Origin: Breoghania sp. L-A4
GTDB taxonomy: Bacteria; Pseudomonadota; Alphaproteobacteria; Rhizobiales; Stappiaceae
Length of the DNA stretch: 64,000 bases
Assembly: GCF_003432385.1 (NCBI RefSeq)
Contig: NZ_CP031841.1
Coordinates: forward strand, 4,706,501 to 4,770,500
Direction of reading: 5' to 3'
Below, in pieces: positions 58,835-64,000 of this stretch. The translations under genes and the position numbers were made by a program. Each line of letters opens with the position of its first letter. Positions within the stretch are counted from its first letter, which is position 1. The notes beneath the pieces were generated by a model that searched no databases, was not told the origin of the DNA, and was given only the letters and a program-made list of their open reading frames with translations.

Positions 58835-59425
58835 ATGTCCCAACGTCCCCTGCGCGTCGCCATCATCGATGACAATCACATTCGCGCGACCATTCTCATG
58901 GATGGCCTGCGCGAGGCGGGGATAACCGACATCACCGTGCTGGAGGAGACGCCCGGTCTTCTCAAACGCATCGTCGACATCGACCCGGACGTCGTGATCA
59001 TCGATCTTGAAAATCCCAGCCGCGACGTGCTGGAGCAGATGTTCCAGGTGTCACGTCTTGTCTCGCGCCCGGTCGCGATGTTCGTCGACCAGTCGGAAAC
59101 CGGCATGATCGAGGCGGCGGTGGATGCCGGCGTCTCCGCCTATGTGGTCGACGGGCTCAAGAAGGAGCGCGTCAAACCCATCGTCGACATGGCGGTGAGC
59201 CGCTTCAACGCCTTTTCCCGGCTGCATCGCGAGTTGCACGAGGCGCGCACGGAATTGTCGGGCCGCAAGGTGATCGACCGCGCCAAGGGCATCTTGATGC
59301 GCCAGCGCGCCATGAGCGAGGAGGAGGCCTACGCCACCTTGCGCCGCGCGGCGATGAACGAAAACCGCAAGATCGCCGAGATCGCCGAAAGCCTGGTGAC
59401 CGCGGCGCGGCTGCTTGGCGAGTGA
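58835..59425 (+). CDS. nasT: NasT-like ANTAR-domain antiterminator / response regulator
   Basis: A 196-residue protein. The N-terminal pseudo-receiver (LRVAIIDDNHIRATILMDGL; DPDVVIIDLENPSRD) is followed by a C-terminal ANTAR domain (about 137-192: SGRKVIDRAKGILMRQRAMSEEEAYATLRRAAMNE). NasT binds dual-hexaloop leader RNA and prevents termination; NasS holds it inactive without nitrate or nitrite. ATG 58835 gives the usual length; an ATG at 58805 would add 10 residues. No strong ribosome site is seen for either. Confidence 0.92.
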   Translation: MSQRPLRVAIIDDNHIRATILMDGLREAGITDITVLEETPGLLKRIVDIDPDVVIIDLENPSRDVLEQMFQVSRLVSRPVAMFVDQSETGMIEAAVDAGVSAYVVDGLKKERVKPIVDMAVSRFNAFSRLHRELHEARTELSGRKVIDRAKGILMRQRAMSEEEAYATLRRAAMNENRKIAEIAESLVTAARLLGE

Positions 59426-59483
59426 GGAAAACGGTGCAGGCAGGGACCATGACAACACCAATCGGCCGACCGGGGAAAAACGC

Positions 59484-60797
59484 ATGATGAGCCAAGCCAG
59501 CCCGTCGCGAGGGGATGCTTCGGACAGCCGCACCGTCGTGTGCGCGGGTTTCATTCCGCTCACCGACTGCGCGCCGCTGGTCGTCGCCGCCCACAAGGGA
59601 TTCGCCGCCGACGAAGGGCTGACGCTGGAACTGCATCGCGAAACCTCCTGGGCGACCATTCGCGACCGGGTGGTCTTCGGTCATTTCGACGTTGCGCAGA
59701 TGCTGGCGCCGATGCCGCTCGCCCGCTCCCTGGGCATCGGCCACATCAAGGTGCCGATGATCGCGCCTTGCGCGCTGTCGCAGGGCGGCAACGCCATCAC
59801 GGTGTCGGCCGATCTGTGGCAGCGGATGGAAGGCGCGGGCGCGCGGCTTGGCGCGGCTCCGGGAACAAACGGCGCGGCGCTGGCGGCGGTGATCAAAGCG
59901 CGTGACCGGAGCGAGCCGCTGGTCTTCGCCATGGTCTATCCGTTCTCCGGCCACAACTACGAATTGCGCTACTGGCTGGCCGCCGCCGGCATTCACCCCG
60001 ACCGCGACGTGCGGCTGATCGTGGTGCCGCCGCCGATGATGGGCGCGGCGCTTGCCGCCGGCCAGATCGACGGCTTCTGCGTCGGCGAGCCCTGGTCGAG
60101 CCTGGCCGTCGACGAGGGATCGGGCCGCATCGCCGCGACCAAGGCCGACATCTGGCGCCAGAGCCCGGAAAAAGTGCTCGGCTGCCGCCGCGACTGGGCG
60201 GACGCCAACGCCGACACGCTGGCCGCGCTCATCCGCGCGCTGCATGCCGCCGCCCGCTGGGCCGACGACCCCGGCAACCGCGACGCGCTCTGCGCCCTGC
60301 TGGCGCATCCCGATCACCTCAACGTGCCCGCCGGCGTCATCGGCCGGGCGCTGACGGGCAGGCTGATCGCGGCGCCCGGAACCGAGCCGCTCGAAATTCC
60401 CGACTTCCTCGCCTTCCACCGCCACGCCGCCAGCTTCCCCTGGCGCAGCCACGCGCTGTGGATCTACAGCCAGATGGTGCGCTGGGGACAGGTGCCCTTC
60501 AGCGCCGAGGGCATGCGCGCGGCGGCGGACACCTATCGGCCCGATCTCTATCGCGCCGCACTGGCCGGCACCGGCGCGGTGATCCCCAACGCCTCGGCCA
60601 AGGTGGAAGGCGCCCTGACCCGCGCCGAGCCGGTGGCGGCGGGCGACAAGACGTTGACGCTCGGTCCCGACGGGTTCTTCGACGAGCGCATTTTCGACCC
60701 CGCCGAGGTGGAGGCCTACATCGCCTCCTTCGCGATTCACACCGAACCGCTCGATGGCGACGCTGTCCGGCCGGCCGATCCCAGCGGCATCAGGTGA
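59484..60797 (+). CDS. nasS: NasS-like cytosolic nitrate/nitrite sensor
   Basis: A 437-residue NrtA/CmpA-fold protein without signal peptide, which marks it as the cytosolic sensor rather than a transporter receptor. [52 protein letters not shown] and GFCVGEPWSSLAV parallel the NrtA protein encoded just downstream. It follows nasT by 58 bases. A GGGGAAA site precedes ATG 59484. By analogy with the Azotobacter/Bradyrhizobium NasST system it binds NasT until nitrate or nitrite is present. Confidence 0.92.
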   Translation: MMSQASPSRGDASDSRTVVCAGFIPLTDCAPLVVAAHKGFAADEGLTLELHRETSWATIRDRVVFGHFDVAQMLAPMPLARSLGIGHIKVPMIAPCALSQGGNAITVSADLWQRMEGAGARLGAAPGTNGAALAAVIKARDRSEPLVFAMVYPFSGHNYELRYWLAAAGIHPDRDVRLIVVPPPMMGAALAAGQIDGFCVGEPWSSLAVDEGSGRIAATKADIWRQSPEKVLGCRRDWADANADTLAALIRALHAAARWADDPGNRDALCALLAHPDHLNVPAGVIGRALTGRLIAAPGTEPLEIPDFLAFHRHAASFPWRSHALWIYSQMVRWGQVPFSAEGMRAAADTYRPDLYRAALAGTGAVIPNASAKVEGALTRAEPVAAGDKTLTLGPDGFFDERIFDPAEVEAYIASFAIHTEPLDGDAVRPADPSGIR

Positions 60798-60963
60798 CGC
60801 CGCCCGCCTGTTCAAATTCAAATCGAAAATCACGCAAATTTCGCGCTACAAACCTGCAATTCGAGTGAAATTTGAAAGCGGTTGTAGCGTCATTCGAGAC
60901 GTCTTTCGAAGTGCGCCCGGACACCGGTCCTGCGCAAGAATTGAGCGCTATGCTCTGTTGCAT

Positions 60964-60980
60964 TGCACAAATGCGATGCA
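60964..60980 (+). promoter_or_regulatory. NtrC-like enhancer site upstream of nrtA
   Basis: TGCACAAATGCGATGCA is a 17-base dyad close to the NtrC consensus (TGCAC-N7-GTGCA spacing). It lies about 115-130 bases upstream of the inferred nrtA transcription start, a usual enhancer distance. Confidence 0.4.
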
Positions 60981-61068
60981 GCCCCGCGCCGCTCCGGCGC
61001 GTTCCAGATCACGGTGAAACTGCCGTAACGTCCTGAATTTTCCCATATTTTTAAAAAGCCGATCGAGT

Positions 61069-61084
61069 TGGCACACTTCCTGAA
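61069..61084 (+). promoter_or_regulatory. Sigma54-like promoter of nrtA operon
   Basis: TGGCACACTTCCTGAA has the -24 TGGCAC element and correct 10-base spacing to a -12 element that reads GA in place of GC. Initiation would fall near 61094, just before the first hexaloop hairpin (61097), which fits a leader-RNA start. The imperfect -12 keeps this tentative. Confidence 0.4.
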
Positions 61085-61096
61085 AGAGAAGCGGCG

Positions 61097-61160
61097 GAAG
61101 GCCAGCGCCGGTCTTCGCGACATTCGGCCCCGCGACGGGTCCTCAGCAACGCCGCTGACC
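61097..61160 (+). ncRNA. ANTAR dual-hexaloop leader RNA (NasT target)
   Basis: Hairpin P1 (61097-61116): stem GAAGGCC/GGTCTTC (one G-U pair), hexaloop AGCGCC. Hairpin P2 (core 61144-61157, extended by GGT/ACC to 61138-61160): stem CAGC/GCTG, hexaloop AACGCC. Both loops have A at position 1 and G at position 4, the ANTAR-binding rule. The 3' arm of P2 is part of the 5' arm of the following terminator, so the two structures exclude each other. Confidence 0.85.
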
Positions 61161-61205
61161 AGAGCACTCCACCTCCCATGGGGTGACTCCGGTCGCGGCT
61201 TTTTT
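61151..61205 (+). terminator. Regulated intrinsic terminator in the nrtA leader
   Basis: 5' arm GCCGC-T-GACC-A-GAG (61151-61164) pairs with CTC-C-GGTCGCGGC (61187-61199) with one bulged T and one A/C mismatch; the inner CACTCC/GGGGTG pairs extend the hairpin. TTTTTT follows (61200-61205). Formation requires opening P2, giving NasT-controlled antitermination of nrtABC. Confidence 0.85.
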
Positions 61206-61257
61206 CGTTTGTGCCCCCCGAAAGTTCCGGGCGGCCCGCATACCAGGAGACGGCTTG

Positions 61258-62688
61258 ATGACATTCGGACGCTTTCCCTCCCCCCTTTCGCCTTTCTTTT
61301 CAAGGCGTTCCGCCATGCGGCTGGCCGCGGGCGCGCTTGCCCTCGGCCTCGGCTCCGGACTGACGGCATCCAGCGCGCTGGCGGATATGCTCGACGTGGA
61401 GAAGGACGAACTGAAGTTCGGCTTCATCAAGCTCACCGACATGGCGCCGCTCGCGATCGCCTACGAGAAGGGCTATTTCGAGGACGAAGGCCTCTATGTG
61501 ACCATCGAGGCGCAGGCCAACTGGAAAGTGCTGCTCGACCGGGTTATCACCGGCGAGCTCGACGGCGCCCACATGCTGGCCGGCCAGCCGCTCGCCGCCA
61601 CCATCGGGTTTGGCACCAAGGCCCACATCATCACCCCCTTCTCCATGGACCTGAACGGCAACGGCATCACCGTTTCCAACGAGGTCTGGGAAATGATGAA
61701 GCCGAATATCCCCGTCGGCGACGACGGCAAGCTGGTGCACCCGATCAAGGCGGATGCGCTCAAGCCCGTGATCGCCAAGTTCAAATCCGAAGGCAAGCCC
61801 TTCAACATGGGCATGGTCTTCCCGGTCTCCACCCACAATTATGAACTGCGCTACTGGCTCGCTTCAGGCGGCATCAACCCCGGCTACTACTCCGCCACCG
61901 ACATCTCCGGCCAGATCCAGGCGGACGCGCTTCTGTCCGTGACGCCGCCGCCGCAGATGCCCGCGACGCTGGAAGCCGGCACCATCCACGGCTATTGCGT
62001 CGGCGAGCCATGGAACCAGCAGGCCGTGTTCAAGGGCATCGGCGTGCCGGTTATCACCGACTACGAGATCTGGAAGAACAACCCCGAGAAGGTCTTCGGC
62101 ATTACCGCCGAGTTCGCGGAAAAATACCCCAACACCACGCTGGCATTGACCAAGGCGCTGATCCGCGCCGCCAAGTGGCTCGACGAGAACGACAACGCCA
62201 ACCGCATGGAGGCGGTCGAGATCCTGTCGAAGTCCGAATACGTGGGCGCGGACCCGGAAGTCATCGCCAACTCGATGACCGGCACCTTCGAATACGAGAA
62301 GGGAGACAAGCGCGAAGTCCCTGATTTCAATGTCTTTTACCGCTACTACGCGACCTATCCCTACTACTCCGACGCGGTCTGGTACCTGAGCCAGATGCGC
62401 CGCTGGGGCCAGATCGCGGAAGCCAAGGACGACGCCTGGTTCAAGGAGGCCGCCGCCAAGGTCTACCGCCCGGACATCTACCTCAAGGCCGCGCGCATGC
62501 TCGTCGACGAGGGCAACGCGGCGGAAGAGGATTTCCCCTGGGACAGCGACGGCTACCGCGAGCCGACGTCGGACTTCATCGACGGCATCCCCTACGACGG
62601 CCGCAAGCCCAACGACTACCTCACGAAACTCCCCATCGGCCTGAAGGGCCAGCAGACGATCGACGGCACCTCCATCGTCGGCGGCTGA
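61258..62688 (+). CDS. nrtA: Nitrate ABC transporter substrate-binding protein NrtA
   Basis: A 476-residue periplasmic nitrate/nitrite receptor. ATG 61258 follows AGGAGA. A twin-arginine-like signal ([18 protein letters not shown]) ends near ALA (about residue 42). NrtA motifs: [77 protein letters not shown]. It is a paralogue of the preceding nasS product. First gene of the operon under leader control. Confidence 0.94.
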   Translation: MTFGRFPSPLSPFFSRRSAMRLAAGALALGLGSGLTASSALADMLDVEKDELKFGFIKLTDMAPLAIAYEKGYFEDEGLYVTIEAQANWKVLLDRVITGELDGAHMLAGQPLAATIGFGTKAHIITPFSMDLNGNGITVSNEVWEMMKPNIPVGDDGKLVHPIKADALKPVIAKFKSEGKPFNMGMVFPVSTHNYELRYWLASGGINPGYYSATDISGQIQADALLSVTPPPQMPATLEAGTIHGYCVGEPWNQQAVFKGIGVPVITDYEIWKNNPEKVFGITAEFAEKYPNTTLALTKALIRAAKWLDENDNANRMEAVEILSKSEYVGADPEVIANSMTGTFEYEKGDKREVPDFNVFYRYYATYPYYSDAVWYLSQMRRWGQIAEAKDDAWFKEAAAKVYRPDIYLKAARMLVDEGNAAEEDFPWDSDGYREPTSDFIDGIPYDGRKPNDYLTKLPIGLKGQQTIDGTSIVGG

Positions 62689-62713
62689 GGCTCTTGAGCG
62701 ACACGCACGAGCG

Positions 62714-62737
62714 GGGGCGCGGCGAGATCCGCGCCCC
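62714..62737 (+). other. Intercistronic hairpin between nrtA and nrtB
   Basis: GGGGCGCGG-N6-CCGCGCCCC, a perfect 9-bp stem with no T-run after it, follows the binding-protein gene. It matches the layout seen after the other two binding-protein genes of the window. Confidence 0.65.
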
Positions 62738-62785
62738 GATCGGCGCGCCGGCCGCGCCGCACAGACATGAAACGGGACCCATTCG

Positions 62786-63877
62786 ATGACAACAGCGACG
62801 GACTTTGACGGCGACATGGCCGCCCGCGAGATGCAACGCGGCGCCCGCGAACGCTGGTTCGCCCGCATCAACCGCAGCGCGCTCTATCTCAACGTGATCG
62901 GCCTTGGCTGGCTGGTGCCGCTGATGAAGATGGCCGCGGGCGACAACCCCAGGGCGCAGCTCAAGGAACTGTGGCAGCAGCTGGTGATCCCGCTGATCGG
63001 CATCATCGCCTTCATCGCCCTGTGGGCGACGTTCGCGCCGACGGTCAAGACCTCTCTTGGCGCGATCCCCGGCCCCGTCGCCGTATGGGGCGAAACGGTC
63101 AACCTCTATCACGACCACGTGGCGGAGCGCGAAAAGGCCGCTGCCTTCTATGATCGCCAGGAAGCCCGCAACGCCAAGCTGGAAGCATCCGGGAAGGCTG
63201 ATAGCGTCAAGTGGCGCGATTACACCGGCAAGCCGACCTATCTCGATCAGATCATCACCAGCCTGAAAACGGTCGCCGTCGGCTTCATCATCGCGACGAT
63301 CATCGCGGTGCCCGTCGGCATCTTCTGCGGCCTGTCGCGCAGCGTCTCCGGCGCTCTCAACCCGCTGATCCAGATCTTCAAACCCGTCTCGCCGCTGGCC
63401 TGGCTGCCGATCGTCACGATGATCGTTTCCGCCGTCTACGCGGACGTCTCCGACGCCCTGCCCAAGTCGCTGGTGATCTCGGCCGTCACCGTGACGCTGT
63501 GCTCCCTGTGGCCAACGCTCATCAACACCTCGCTCGGGGTCGCCTCGATCGACAAGGACCTGATGAACGTTTCGCGCGTCCTGCAGCTGCCCACCTGGAA
63601 GACCATCACCAAGCTGGTCCTGCCCTCCTCGCTGCCGCTGATCTTCACCGGTCTGCGCCTGTCGCTGGGCGTGGGCTGGATGGTGCTGATCGCGGCCGAA
63701 ATGCTGGCGCAGAACCCGGGGCTTGGAAAGTTCGTCTGGGACGAGTTCCAGAACGGCTCCTCCTCCTCGCTCGCCAAGATCATCGTCGCGGTGCTGACCA
63801 TCGGCATCATCGGGTTCCTTCTCGACCGCCTGATGTACGCGCTGCAGACCGCCTTCACCTACTCGGCGAACAGGTAG
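62786..63877 (+). CDS. nrtB: Nitrate ABC transporter permease NrtB
   Basis: A 363-residue permease. After a polar N-terminus (about 1-30) come helices at about 32-50 and 68-85, a periplasmic loop with charged coiled character (about 95-150), and the BPD_transp_1 domain (about 165-360) with the EAA-like loop DLMNVSRVLQLPTWKTITKLVLPSSLP. GLSRSVSGALNPLIQIFKPVSPLAWLP is typical of NrtB. Start ATG 62786 fits family length. The nrtC ATPase follows after 10 bases. Confidence 0.93.
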   Translation: MTTATDFDGDMAAREMQRGARERWFARINRSALYLNVIGLGWLVPLMKMAAGDNPRAQLKELWQQLVIPLIGIIAFIALWATFAPTVKTSLGAIPGPVAVWGETVNLYHDHVAEREKAAAFYDRQEARNAKLEASGKADSVKWRDYTGKPTYLDQIITSLKTVAVGFIIATIIAVPVGIFCGLSRSVSGALNPLIQIFKPVSPLAWLPIVTMIVSAVYADVSDALPKSLVISAVTVTLCSLWPTLINTSLGVASIDKDLMNVSRVLQLPTWKTITKLVLPSSLPLIFTGLRLSLGVGWMVLIAAEMLAQNPGLGKFVWDEFQNGSSSSLAKIIVAVLTIGIIGFLLDRLMYALQTAFTYSANR

Positions 63878-63887
63878 GGACAGCGCA

Positions 63888-64000
63888 ATGGCATTTCTCG
63901 ATCTCAAGAACGTCTGCAAGAGCTTTGGGAACGGCAATGAGCGCACGGAAGTGCTCAGGAACGTCAACCTGAGCGTCGAGGAAGGCGAGTTCATCGCCAT
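63888..64000 (+). CDS. nrtC: Nitrate ABC transporter ATP-binding protein, N-terminal part (cut by window end)
   Basis: The first 37 codons (MAFLDLKNVCKSFGNGNERTEVLRN..) match the start of NrtC/NrtD-type ATPases; the Walker A motif is beyond the window. The symbol follows the operon order and is not proved by the fragment itself, which could equally be nrtD. Confidence 0.8.
   Translation, partial: MAFLDLKNVCKSFGNGNERTEVLRNVNLSVEEGEFIA

Overview
The window is high-GC DNA from an alphaproteobacterium, most likely Hyphomicrobiales (Rhizobiales). Evidence: an RpoH-type sigma factor close to carD, fdxA, an S4 protein and a Suv3-like helicase; a NasST/nrt nitrate module; an irpA-type imelysin cluster; and palindromic intergenic elements of the rhizobial kind. 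Species cannot be fixed from the sequence alone.

Layout. 1-4.3 kb: tail of a fumarylacetoacetate hydrolase gene, a small membrane protein, a YpfJ-type zinc peptidase, a DUF423 protein and a secreted 5'-nucleotidase. 4.5-7.7 kb: an AsmA protein gene read as four pieces. 8.1-14.0 kb: urea ABC transporter urtABCDE (minus strand), divergent from 14.3-18.7 kb, a three-part sensor (NCS1-permease-like domain, Cys cluster, histidine kinase plus receiver) and its LuxR-type response regulator. 19.2-25.1 kb: imelysin / di-heme oxidoreductase / imelysin / DUF1513 iron-associated cluster and a Cys-rich unknown. 25.6-34.5 kb: TerB-like protein, amidotransferase, helicase, S4 protein, ferredoxin, CarD, RpoH. 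34.8-37.7 kb: M48 lipoprotein protease, nuclease-like protein and tRNA-Arg(CCU). 37.8-48.8 kb: CHASE2 adenylate cyclase, a FecR/VCBS-like secreted protein and a complete type I secretion system. 49.4-51.4 kb: PAS sensor kinase. 51.5-58.4 kb: MmgE/PrpD enzyme and a five-gene HAAT (Liv-type) ABC transporter. 58.8-64.0 kb: nasT, nasS and nrtA, nrtB and nrtC (cut by the window edge).

Nitrogen scavenging dominates: three transport systems (urea, an amino acid/amide-type solute, nitrate), each with a local regulatory device. Upstream of nrtA there is a dual-hexaloop ANTAR RNA whose second hairpin is mutually exclusive with an intrinsic terminator, preceded by sigma54- and NtrC-like sites. Between urtA and the sensor gene there is a perfect TACGTC-N4-GACGTA dyad and a GG-N10-GC sigma54-like promoter.

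Quality caveat. Nine apparent frameshifts in six genes (AsmA x3, urtB, the LuxR-type regulator, helicase x2, S4 protein, PAS kinase) are all single-base losses next to short G/C runs, and adding one G or C restores a family-typical protein each time. I treat these as probable consensus-sequence errors and annotate the genes as single CDSs. All functions are from reading translated sequence and motifs; no database search was run.
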